Below, piece after piece: positions 27,813-35,071 of a DNA stretch of 64,000 nucleotides. Positions within the stretch are counted from its first letter, which is position 1; the number at the start of each line of letters is the position of its first letter. A program made the translations under genes and the position numbers. Origin of the DNA: an uncultured Pelagibacteraceae bacterium (GTDB lineage: Bacteria > Pseudomonadota > Alphaproteobacteria > Pelagibacterales > Pelagibacteraceae); contig CACIPW010000001.1 of assembly GCA_902588635.1 (NCBI GenBank), positions 1 to 64,000 of the forward strand. Reading direction: 5' to 3'. The notes under the pieces were generated by a model. That model was given only the letters and a program-made list of their open reading frames with translations. It had not been told where the DNA came from and searched no databases.

Positions 27813-28658
27813 ATGATATTAATAGACGGAAAAAAAATAGCAGCAGAATTAAGAGAAAAAATAAAGAAAGAAGTTTTCGAATTAAAATCAAAATATAATA
27901 AAGTTCCAGGATTAACTGTAATTTTAGTTGGTGAAGACCCAGCTAGTAAAATTTATGTAAAAAACAAAGAAAAATTTGCAAAAGAAGTTGGCATGAACTC
28001 CGAGGCTCTAAGATATCCTGCTGACTTAGAAGAAAAAGCATTACTAAACAAAATTGATGAACTCAATAAAGATGATAAAGTTTCAGGCATTTTAGTACAA
28101 CTGCCTCTTCCAAAACATATTGACAAAAGAAAAGTCATAGAAACCATAGATCATAAAAAAGATGTTGATGGTTTTCATCCTATGAATGTTGGGAACTTAT
28201 CTTCTGGCTATGATAGTAGTATTCCGTGTACACCTCTTGGATGTAGTTTATTGCTTAAAAAAGTTGAAAAAAATTTAAGTGGTAAACATGCAGTAGTAAT
28301 TGGGAGATCAAATTTAAACGGAAAACCAATGACGCAATTGTTATTAAAAGAAAATTGTACTGTAACTATTACTCACTCAAAAACAAAGAATTTAAAAAAA
28401 GAATGTCTTAGAGCTGATATAATTATTGCTGCAGTAGGAATACCTGAGTTAGTCAAGGGTGACTGGGTAAAAAAAGGTGCAATAGTTATAGATGTTGGAA
28501 TAAACAAAACAGAAAAGGGTATTGTAGGTGATGTTGCATTTGATGAAGTTTCTAAAGTTGCAGAAGCACTTACTCCAGTTCCTGGTGGTGTTGGCCCTAT
28601 GACAATTGCTTGTTTATTAAGTAATACCGTGGAATGTTTTAAAAAGACTCAAAAATAA
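27813..28658 (+). CDS. folD: Methylenetetrahydrofolate dehydrogenase / cyclohydrolase
   Basis: FolD interconverts methylene-, methenyl- and formyl-tetrahydrofolate using NADP. Motifs: KIYVKNKEKFAKEVGM with the catalytic lysine near residue 55, GILVQLPLPKHID near 95, KDVDGFHPMNVG near 118, the Rossmann loop VVIGRSNLNGKPMTQLLL near 163 and PVPGGVGPMT near 260. The 281 residues are normal. The enzyme links to the one-carbon pool fed by DMSP demethylation (DmdA makes methyl-tetrahydrofolate) elsewhere in the window. Confidence 0.97.
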   Translation: MILIDGKKIAAELREKIKKEVFELKSKYNKVPGLTVILVGEDPASKIYVKNKEKFAKEVGMNSEALRYPADLEEKALLNKIDELNKDDKVSGILVQLPLPKHIDKRKVIETIDHKKDVDGFHPMNVGNLSSGYDSSIPCTPLGCSLLLKKVEKNLSGKHAVVIGRSNLNGKPMTQLLLKENCTVTITHSKTKNLKKECLRADIIIAAVGIPELVKGDWVKKGAIVIDVGINKTEKGIVGDVAFDEVSKVAEALTPVPGGVGPMTIACLLSNTVECFKKTQK

Positions 28659-28662
28659 AAAA

Positions 28663-29850
28663 TTATTTATTTAGTTTTTTTTTATGATAGTTAATAAATC
28701 TTTCAACGTTTGATTTATTAAATGTTTTGTTTTCCTCAAAAGACACTTTTTTCATTGAATAGGCATTACTTTTAGTTTGTCTTGATACAATTGTAATATT
28801 GCCTTTGTAGAGTTTAAGCTTAACAGATCCATTTACTTTATTTCTTTTTTTATCAACTACTTTTTGAAGTTTAAATCTTGCTTTTGAATACCAATAACCA
28901 TTATAAATGAGTTCTGCATATTTTGGCATTATCTCATCTTTTTTGTGCATCGTTTCTTTATCTAAAGTAACAGACTCAATTGCTCTATGAGCATTAATTA
29001 ATAAAGTTCCACCAGGGGTTTCGTAAATACCTCTTGATTTTATTCCAATGAATCTATTTTCAACCAGGTCGACTCTGCCAATTCCATTTTTTCCAGCCAA
29101 TATATTTAACTTTTTTAAAAGTTTTGAAGGTGTTAATTTTTTTCCATTAATAGTTATAGGATCACCTTTTTTAAATCCTATGGTTATAAAAGAAGCTTTA
29201 TTAGGTGCTTTTTCTGGAGCAATTGTTCTTTGAAAAATAAATTCAGGTGCTGAATTTTTTGGATTTTCTAGAACTTTTCCCTCAGTGGATGTATGAAATA
29301 GATTATCATCTACTGAAAATGGTGGAGCGCCCTTTTTGTCTTTTGGAATTGGTATTCCATTTTTTTTTGCATAATTAATTAAATCAGTTCTAGATTTAAG
29401 TTTCCAAATTCTCCAGGGAGCTATTATTTTTATTTTTGGTCCAAAGTAATGATAGCCAAGCTCAAATCTTACTTGATCATTTCCTTTACCAGTTGATCCA
29501 TGTGAAACCGCATAAGCTTTAAATTTTTTAGCAATTTTAATTTGATCTTTTGCTATCAATGGTCTTGCAATAGAAGTTCCTAGTAAATAAGCACCTTCAT
29601 AAATTGCATGTCCTCTTATTATTGGATAAACATAATCTTTTACAAAAGTATCTTTTAAATCTTTTATTATTATTTTTTTTACACCAAGTTTTTTTGCATT
29701 TTTATAAATTTTTTTTTTATCAATTTTTTGACCAATATCTGCAGTATAAGCGATAACTTCAGCATTATAATTTTCTTGAAGCCATTTTAGTATTATAGAT
29801 GTATCTAAACCTCCCGAATACGCGAGAACAATTCTTTTGTTAAATTTCAT
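28663..29850 (-). CDS. argG: Argininosuccinate synthase
   Basis: ArgG condenses citrulline and aspartate with ATP. The PP-loop motif LAYSGGLDTSIILKWL lies at residues 8-23, followed by AVSHGSTGKGNDQVRFELG near 112 and GRVDLVENRFIGIKSRGIYETPGG near 258. Its 395 residues match. It is lysine-rich even for this genome. It is convergent with folD (4 bases) and follows the IalB-like gene by 8 bases. Confidence 0.97.
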   Translation of the reverse strand: MKFNKRIVLAYSGGLDTSIILKWLQENYNAEVIAYTADIGQKIDKKKIYKNAKKLGVKKIIIKDLKDTFVKDYVYPIIRGHAIYEGAYLLGTSIARPLIAKDQIKIAKKFKAYAVSHGSTGKGNDQVRFELGYHYFGPKIKIIAPWRIWKLKSRTDLINYAKKNGIPIPKDKKGAPPFSVDDNLFHTSTEGKVLENPKNSAPEFIFQRTIAPEKAPNKASFITIGFKKGDPITINGKKLTPSKLLKKLNILAGKNGIGRVDLVENRFIGIKSRGIYETPGGTLLINAHRAIESVTLDKETMHKKDEIMPKYAELIYNGYWYSKARFKLQKVVDKKRNKVNGSVKLKLYKGNITIVSRQTKSNAYSMKKVSFEENKTFNKSNVERFINYHKKKLNK

Positions 29851-29858
29851 TTATTATT

Positions 29859-30365
29859 TTAGCTGCAGCTTTTTTTGGCAGAATTGTATGCTTTGGTAAA
29901 TCCTAAGAGCGAATAATGATCAATTGTTTGCGAACCTTTTTGATTATATCCAGTTACCATTATTCTCGATCCTTTTTTCATTGTTTTTATCATTTTTTTT
30001 TCTTTTTTATTATCAGCCATCCAAGCAAAATTTTCCTGAGCTATATCAAATTTGTATTTATACTTTCCCGATCTTGCCATAATTGAGTTTTTTTTATTAT
30101 ATTCATATCCAGAGGTAATACTTATTTCATCTGAAATTTTTTCATTAGGTCTAAAGGTTACAAAAAGTCTTGCCTCTCTTGGGCTTGCTTTTGGAGCTTG
30201 CAAAATAGGCATTGATTGGGCAAAACAAATTTTACTACTTTCATTTTTAATTATATAAGTTTCCCAATCTTTATTTTTTAAAATTTTTTTTACTTCTTCA
30301 GCGTTCACATTATTAATAATTATGAACGAAAATAATATTAATATTAGGTTTTTAATTATGGACAT
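29859..30365 (-). CDS. IalB-like secreted protein
   Basis: The 168-residue product has a signal peptide (IIKNLILILFSFIIINNVNA, cleavage probably after NVNA) and an invasion-associated-locus-B-like domain: WETYIIKNESSKICFAQSMP near residue 34, ARLFVTFRPNEKISDEISITSGYEY near 65, a conserved MVTGYNQKGSQTIDHYSLLGFTKAYN ending. A cysteine pair (one near residue 47, one two residues before the end) could form a disulfide. IalB homologues are common in free-living alphaproteobacteria, so the name does not imply invasion. It overlaps the aldo/keto reductase by 10 bases. Confidence 0.8.
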   Translation of the reverse strand: MSIIKNLILILFSFIIINNVNAEEVKKILKNKDWETYIIKNESSKICFAQSMPILQAPKASPREARLFVTFRPNEKISDEISITSGYEYNKKNSIMARSGKYKYKFDIAQENFAWMADNKKEKKMIKTMKKGSRIMVTGYNQKGSQTIDHYSLLGFTKAYNSAKKSCS

Positions 30366-31393
30366 GGATTTGGATATGTTTTTTGAACTTCATTAATTTC
30401 TTTAATAATTTCATCTGTTAATTTTAAATTTACACTTTCTATGTCAGTTTTCAACTGCTCCATTGTAGTTGTGCCAATAATTACACTAGTCATAAATGGT
30501 TGAATTTCGCAAAACTTTAAAGACATTTGTGTTAAATTAATATTATATTTTTTTGCTATTTCAAAATAAGCATCTACAGCCACATTAGTGTTTGGTTTAT
30601 CATATCTTGACCAAAACTTAGGATCTAAGGCAATTCTAGAATTTTTTGGCATTTGTTTATTTCTATATTTTCCAGTTAGATATCCACTTGCCAATGGAGA
30701 ATATGCCAGTAAACCAATTTGTTCTCTAATAGAAACTTCTGCAAGACCAACTTCATAAGTTCTGTTTAATAAATTGTAAGGATTTTGAATAGCCATCATT
30801 CTTGGTAAGTTATGATCTTTTGAAATTTCTAGATACTTTTTAGCACCCCATGCTGTTTCATTAGACAAACCAACATGTCTTACTTTTCCCTGGTCAATAA
30901 ACTTTTTAAGGTTTCCCAAAACATCTTCAAATTTATTCCAATCTCCATTATCATTATGCTCATAACCTAGTCTACCAAACATATTTGTATTTCTTTCTGG
31001 CCAATGAAGTTGGTATAGATCAATATAATCTGTTTGTAGTCTCTTTAAACTTCCATCTAATGCTTCGGTAATATTTTTTTTATCATATTGATTTCCACCA
31101 CCTCTTAAATATGGCCGCATTGGTCCTGCCACTTTTGTTGCCAGTATAACTTTCTCTCTTTTCTTTGTTTTTTTAAACCAATTTCCAATAATTATTTCTG
31201 TATGCCCAAAAGTTTCTTCTTTTGGAGGAACTGAATAAAGTTCTGCTGTATCCCAAAAATTTATCCCTTGATCTAAAGCATAATCCATTTGCTCAAAACC
31301 TTCTTCTTGAGTATTTTGCTCACCCCAAGTCATAGTTCCTAAGCAAATAGTGCTAACTTCAAGGTCTGTAGTTCCTAATTTTTTATAATTCAT
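30356..31393 (-). CDS. Aldo/keto reductase (Tas-like)
   Basis: The 345-residue TIM-barrel oxidoreductase carries the AKR tetrad: Asp/Tyr in FWDTAELYSVPP near residue 47, Lys in ILATKVAGP near 82, and His in LYQLHWPERNT near 126, with an NADP-binding end (SVIIGTTTMEQL). It resembles the Tas/YghZ-type subgroup. The substrate is not evident. It starts the minus-strand unit AKR-IalB-argG. Confidence 0.92.
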   Translation of the reverse strand: MNYKKLGTTDLEVSTICLGTMTWGEQNTQEEGFEQMDYALDQGINFWDTAELYSVPPKEETFGHTEIIIGNWFKKTKKREKVILATKVAGPMRPYLRGGGNQYDKKNITEALDGSLKRLQTDYIDLYQLHWPERNTNMFGRLGYEHNDNGDWNKFEDVLGNLKKFIDQGKVRHVGLSNETAWGAKKYLEISKDHNLPRMMAIQNPYNLLNRTYEVGLAEVSIREQIGLLAYSPLASGYLTGKYRNKQMPKNSRIALDPKFWSRYDKPNTNVAVDAYFEIAKKYNINLTQMSLKFCEIQPFMTSVIIGTTTMEQLKTDIESVNLKLTDEIIKEINEVQKTYPNPCP

Positions 31394-31430
31394 GAAATAT
31401 TAAATATTTTTTAAAGCTTTTTATGATATC

Positions 31431-31459
31431 TTGAAATAATAGTAAAAGACTATTATATT
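31431..31459 (+). promoter_or_regulatory. Promoter of the Bax-inhibitor-1 gene
   Basis: TTGAAA at 31431-31436 and TATATT at 31454-31459 are 17 bases apart, a good sigma-70 match. The expected start of transcription, about 31465-31467, coincides with the ATG at 31467. A weak AAGGG lies 2 bases before the ATG, too close to act as a normal ribosome-binding site. Confidence 0.6.
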
Positions 31460-31466
31460 AAGGGTT

Positions 31467-32228
31467 ATGGAATTTAATAAAGAAAGTATTTTAAATAAAG
31501 TAAAAGCAGCACAACAGTCCACAGTAGTAATGGATGAGGGCTTAAGAGCCTATATGCTTAAAGTATATAATTATATGGCATCAGGCGTGCTATTAACTGG
31601 CATCATAGCATTTATTACTTTCAAATTATCAGCTGTTACAAATACTTCAGGAGATATCGTTGGATTAACTAGCTTTGGAAATGCAATTTTCTTTTCAGGT
31701 TGGAAATGGTTAGTCATGTTAGCTCCACTAGGTATAGTTTTTTATATGAGTTTTGGTATTAACAAAATGAGTGCTTCAAAGGCACAAAGCACATTCTGGG
31801 TTTTTGCAGTGCTTATGGGATTATCACTTTCATGGATATTAATGGTTTACACTAATACAAGTATTGCAAGAGTATTTTTTATAACTTCAGCAACATTTGG
31901 AGCAATGAGTATTTATGGTTATACAACTAAGAGAGATCTTACAAAGCTTGGATCTTTTTTATTTATGGGATTAATAGGAATTATAATTGCCTCTTTGGTA
32001 AATATTTTCCTTAAATCATCAATGATGTATTTTGTGATTTCAATTTTGGGCGTATTAATTTTTGTAGGTTTGACAGCATATGATACTCAAAAGATTAAGA
32101 ATATGTATTCAGCATCTGACAGTGGAGAGATAATAGGAAAAAAAGCTGTCATGGGCGCTTTAACTCTTTATTTAGACTTTATTAATTTATTTATTATGCT
32201 TTTAAGACTTTTTGGTCAAAGAAGATAA
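31467..32228 (+). CDS. Bax inhibitor-1/YccA family membrane protein
   Basis: The 253-residue protein has seven hydrophobic segments from about residue 30. It has the family features LRAYMLKVYNYMASGVLLTG, a central GLSLSWI, FGAMSIYGYTTKRDLTKLGSFLFMGLIGIIIA near 148, and GLTAYDTQKIKNMY near residue 205 with the aspartate implicated in pH-sensitive calcium leak. Bacterial members such as YetJ/YbhL are inner-membrane calcium-leak channels or interact with FtsH. It ends next to the convergent DUF2794 gene. Confidence 0.93.
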   Translation: MEFNKESILNKVKAAQQSTVVMDEGLRAYMLKVYNYMASGVLLTGIIAFITFKLSAVTNTSGDIVGLTSFGNAIFFSGWKWLVMLAPLGIVFYMSFGINKMSASKAQSTFWVFAVLMGLSLSWILMVYTNTSIARVFFITSATFGAMSIYGYTTKRDLTKLGSFLFMGLIGIIIASLVNIFLKSSMMYFVISILGVLIFVGLTAYDTQKIKNMYSASDSGEIIGKKAVMGALTLYLDFINLFIMLLRLFGQRR

Positions 32229-32573
32229 TTATCCAGTTAGTTTTTTCCAATTAGTATTTTTTAACATATTATCCAAATCGTTTGAATTTTTTAGAATTTT
32301 ACCTTTAGAGTCGGTAACTAAATACTTTAAATTTTTGCTGCTTGGTTTAAAGTTTTTACAAATTTTGTACATGGCATTTTCAGTTGCATTTTTAAAAACA
32401 CTAAAACCAACTTGTCGATTTGATATTGTTAAACCATAGTCTTTCCAAGATCCTCTGGACACCATTTGGGCATATAAATTTAATATAATTTTTAACTCAT
32501 CTTTCTCAAAAAAATATTTTTCTTCAATATTTTTTGATGAATTATTAATTACTAATCTTAAATTTCTATTCAT
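32229..32573 (-). CDS. DUF2794 protein
   Basis: The 114-residue protein matches the alphaproteobacterial DUF2794 pattern: YFFEKDELKIILNLYAQMVSRGSWKDYGL near residues 20-48, VGFSVFKNATENAMYKICKN near 55-74, and the ending 'G..L...n.L...L'. Function unknown. It overlaps yciB by 8 bases, so both are on one minus-strand transcript. Confidence 0.85.
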   Translation of the reverse strand: MNRNLRLVINNSSKNIEEKYFFEKDELKIILNLYAQMVSRGSWKDYGLTISNRQVGFSVFKNATENAMYKICKNFKPSSKNLKYLVTDSKGKILKNSNDLDNMLKNTNWKKLTG

Positions 32574-33117
32574 TAATTTTATATTTGTTTATTAAAGGGA
32601 TCTGAAATGCTGTAAAAATAAAAGTAATTGGCAATAAACCCCAAACTTTAAAGTTGACCCAAAATTCTTCTGATTGAGTTCGCCATACACATTCATTTAA
32701 TATTGCTATACCAAAGAAAAAATATACCCATCTTTTATTTAATAGGTCCCAACCTTTTGACGTTAAAGGTAAAGATTTGCCCATTATTTTTTTTAAAATA
32801 GGTTCATCTGTAAAAAATTTTCCAAAAAGTAAAGTTAAACCAAATAGAACATTAATGATTGTTGGTTTAATGTATAAAAAAATAGCATTATCAAAATAAA
32901 TTGTTAATCCACCAAATAAAGTTATTAAAATTCCACTAACCAGCGGAACCATTGGGATTTTTTTTTCTATTATCCACACAACAAATAAAGAAATTAAAGT
33001 TGCTATTATAAATGGAGGTATTGCTATTTTGAGATCTTTATCACTATTATAATAGAAGAAGAAAAAGACCACCAAAGGCCCAAAGTCTGTGACAAATTTA
33101 ACAAAAGATTTATTCAC
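32566..33117 (-). CDS. yciB: YciB / intracellular septation protein A-like membrane protein
   Basis: The 183-residue membrane protein has five or six hydrophobic helices with the family pieces FVTDFGPLVVFFFFYY near the start, GLTLLFGKFFTDEPILKKIMGKSLPLTSKGW near residues 95-125, and NECVWRTQSEEFWVNFKVWGLLP near 147. YciB is an inner-membrane protein involved in cell-envelope maintenance and septation. It is divergent from hspQ. Confidence 0.92.
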   Translation of the reverse strand: MNKSFVKFVTDFGPLVVFFFFYYNSDKDLKIAIPPFIIATLISLFVVWIIEKKIPMVPLVSGILITLFGGLTIYFDNAIFLYIKPTIINVLFGLTLLFGKFFTDEPILKKIMGKSLPLTSKGWDLLNKRWVYFFFGIAILNECVWRTQSEEFWVNFKVWGLLPITFIFTAFQIPLINKYKINE

Positions 33118-33194
33118 AATTAGATATTAACAGATTAACAAAACTTTTATATTTTTTTATTGATTTTTTTTCTTAAATATTCATTATAAAAATA

Positions 33195-33515
33195 ATGGCA
33201 ATTCAGAAAGCAAAGTTTTCAATAGGAGATATAGTTAAACATAAGCACTTTGATTTTAGAGGTGTTATATATGATGTGGATTTTGAATTTAACAATTCTG
33301 AAGAATGGTACCAGTCCATTCCTAAAAATGTTAGACCAAGAAAAGATCAGCCATTTTATCATTTGCTTGCAGAAAATGATGAGATAACTTATGAGGCTTA
33401 TGTTTCAGAACAAAACTTACTTAATGATGATTCTGATGAGCCAATTAAACATCCTTTAATCAATGAGATATTTTCAGGAAGAAAAGGATCAACTTATTTT
33501 AAACCATCTAATTAA
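33195..33515 (+). CDS. hspQ: HspQ-family protein
   Basis: HspQ is a hemimethylated-DNA-binding-type (YccV) domain protein known in Escherichia coli as a heat-shock protein and Lon specificity enhancer. The protein shows KFSIGDIVKHKHFDFRGVIYDVDFEF at residues 7-32, QPFYHLLAENDE near 55 and YVSEQNLLNDDSDEPIKHP near 72. Its 106 residues are normal. TATAAA ends 4 bases before the ATG and no Shine-Dalgarno sequence is seen. A hairpin RNA follows 70 bases after the stop. Confidence 0.93.
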   Translation: MAIQKAKFSIGDIVKHKHFDFRGVIYDVDFEFNNSEEWYQSIPKNVRPRKDQPFYHLLAENDEITYEAYVSEQNLLNDDSDEPIKHPLINEIFSGRKGSTYFKPSN

Positions 33516-33584
33516 ACTGTAAGTCACTTTTTAAACACATTTACCGCAAATCTTAGACATAACATTTTTTTAATATTAGCTATA

Positions 33585-33653
33585 TTCTGATCAGGAATGC
33601 ATTCGTTTCCCTTATATTATCTCCCTCAGCATTCTTGATCGGAATTTTTTTTT
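33585..33653 (+). ncRNA. Candidate small RNA or long-loop terminator between hspQ and ccmC
   Basis: TTCTGATCAGGAATGC (33585-33600) and GCATTCTTGATCGGAA (33629-33644) form a 16-bp stem, with two G-T wobbles, around a 28-base loop, and are followed by nine T (33645-33653). This is the shape of an intrinsic terminator, but the loop is unusually long and carries two pyrimidine motifs, TTTCCC and TCTCCCTC. The latter can pair with purine-rich Shine-Dalgarno sequences. It could simply end hspQ transcription, or be the body of a small RNA released from the hspQ 3' end. Only the plus strand has the T tract. Confidence 0.6.
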
Positions 33654-33699
33654 AAATAATATTTAAAAAATCTTCTTTGTTAATATATATAATCTTCGA

Positions 33700-34407
33700 A
33701 TGTTTAACTTCTTTGATTTAGGAAAAATCTTTGAAATTTCTTCAAGATCAACAAAGTATGTATTTTTTTTATTTATAATTGTATTAATTATAGGTTTAAC
33801 TGAAGCTCTATTTTTATCTCCAGAAGATTATAAACAAAGCCATTCTGTAAGAATTATGTATGTTCATGTTCCAGCTGCCTGGATGGCTCTTGGCATATTT
33901 TCTATGATAACTTTTTTATCAGTAGGTACTTTTATTTTTAAAAATAAAAATTTTTTCTTAATATCAAAAAGCTTAGCGCCATCAGGATTTATTTTTAACA
34001 TAATTGCTTTAATAACAGGATCAATATGGGGAAAACCAACATGGGGAACTTGGTGGGCGTGGGACGCAAGAATAACGTCCATGCTTATTTTAGCTTTATT
34101 TTATTTTATGTATTTATTGTCATGGAGAATTATAGAAAATAAAAATAATGCTATTAAAATAAGCTCTTTAATTATAATAGTTGGAGCTATTAATGTTCCA
34201 ATAATAAAGTTTTCTGTTAATTGGTGGAACACTTTACATCAGGGCCCATCATTAAAAATTATGAGCGATACAACCATTCATTCATCTATGTTAATACCAT
34301 TAGGCATTATGACTGCGGCATTTGCTCTATTCTCTTTGTTGATTTTTTTGATGAAATTTAATACGGAAATGATAAGGATTAAAAATAAAGGATTAGATAG
34401 ATTATGA
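33700..34407 (+). CDS. ccmC: Haem exporter subunit CcmC
   Basis: CcmC presents haem to CcmE in the periplasm during cytochrome c maturation. The 235-residue protein has six membrane helices, the Trp-rich loop WGTWWAWDARITSML near residue 114 and histidines in periplasmic loops (MYVHVPAAW near 51 and NTLHQGPS near 176) that hold haem. It is the first gene of ccmCDEFGH; ccmA and ccmB are not in the window. TATAAT at 33688-33693 ends 6 bases before the ATG, and no Shine-Dalgarno sequence is visible. Confidence 0.96.
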   Translation: MFNFFDLGKIFEISSRSTKYVFFLFIIVLIIGLTEALFLSPEDYKQSHSVRIMYVHVPAAWMALGIFSMITFLSVGTFIFKNKNFFLISKSLAPSGFIFNIIALITGSIWGKPTWGTWWAWDARITSMLILALFYFMYLLSWRIIENKNNAIKISSLIIIVGAINVPIIKFSVNWWNTLHQGPSLKIMSDTTIHSSMLIPLGIMTAAFALFSLLIFLMKFNTEMIRIKNKGLDRL

Positions 34408-34637
34408 TCAATGAGATAATTTCAATGAACGGGTACGGACCATATGTTTGGTCAGCTTTTATATTTACCCTTGTAAGTTTTGCATCATTATATTTGGTAA
34501 CGAAACTTCAGCTGCTAAAAGAACAAAAAAAATATATTGTTAAATTTGGCTCATTAAGCAAAGCTAAGACTGCTGTTGTTAGAGAACAAAAAATAAATAA
34601 AGAGATACTGCTAAATTCTGTAATTACTAAAATTTAA
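34404..34637 (+). CDS. ccmD: CcmD-like haem exporter accessory protein
   Basis: The 77-residue protein has the CcmD signature [24 protein letters not shown] near residues 8-31, which is a short loop and one membrane helix, then a charged tail. CcmD stabilises the CcmC-CcmE complex and helps release holo-CcmE. It overlaps ccmC by 4 bases (ATGA). Confidence 0.85.
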   Translation: MINEIISMNGYGPYVWSAFIFTLVSFASLYLVTKLQLLKEQKKYIVKFGSLSKAKTAVVREQKINKEILLNSVITKI

Positions 34638-34653
34638 CTTTAAATCCCAAAAA

Positions 34654-35070
34654 ATGGTACAAAAAGTTAAATTAAGAATAGTATTTTTATTAGCACTTGT
34701 TTTATCTATAATTTTATCTGTTTTTTTAATTCTCAAATCTTTAGAAAAAGATGTAGTATTTTTTCTTTCTCCTACTGATATTAAAAATTTAGAAGAAATT
34801 GAATCAAAAAAAATTAGAGTTGGAGGAATGGTAAAAAAAAATTCTATAAGTATTAATTCTGAAAAAATTAATTTTATAGTAACTGACTTTAAAAATGAGA
34901 TTAACGTTAGTTATTCGGGATCTGTGCCAAATTTATTTTCAGAAAATAAAGGAGTTGTAGCCGAAGGATTTTTGCAAGATAGAAATTATTTAAGAGCAGT
35001 TAAAATTTTGGCAAAGCATGATGAAAATTATATGCCACCAGAAGTAAAAGAAGCTTTGGGAGATAAATAA
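34654..35070 (+). CDS. ccmE: Periplasmic haem chaperone CcmE
   Basis: CcmE binds haem covalently and hands it to the CcmFH ligase. It has an N-terminal membrane anchor (residues 7-27), an OB-fold domain with [11 protein letters not shown] near 53 and [11 protein letters not shown] near 102, and the haem-binding histidine in [14 protein letters not shown] near residue 122. Its 138 residues are typical. The next gene, ccmF, starts 1 base after its stop. Confidence 0.96.
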   Translation: MVQKVKLRIVFLLALVLSIILSVFLILKSLEKDVVFFLSPTDIKNLEEIESKKIRVGGMVKKNSISINSEKINFIVTDFKNEINVSYSGSVPNLFSENKGVVAEGFLQDRNYLRAVKILAKHDENYMPPEVKEALGDK

Positions 35071-35071
35071 A

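Noticed and set aside
33597-33638. 13-codon ORF (MHSFPLYYLPQHS) spanning the hspQ-ccmC hairpin loop
   Set aside because: AGGA directly abuts the ATG with no spacing, the frame is too short to judge, and the stem explains the sequence better. A leader peptide is not excluded.
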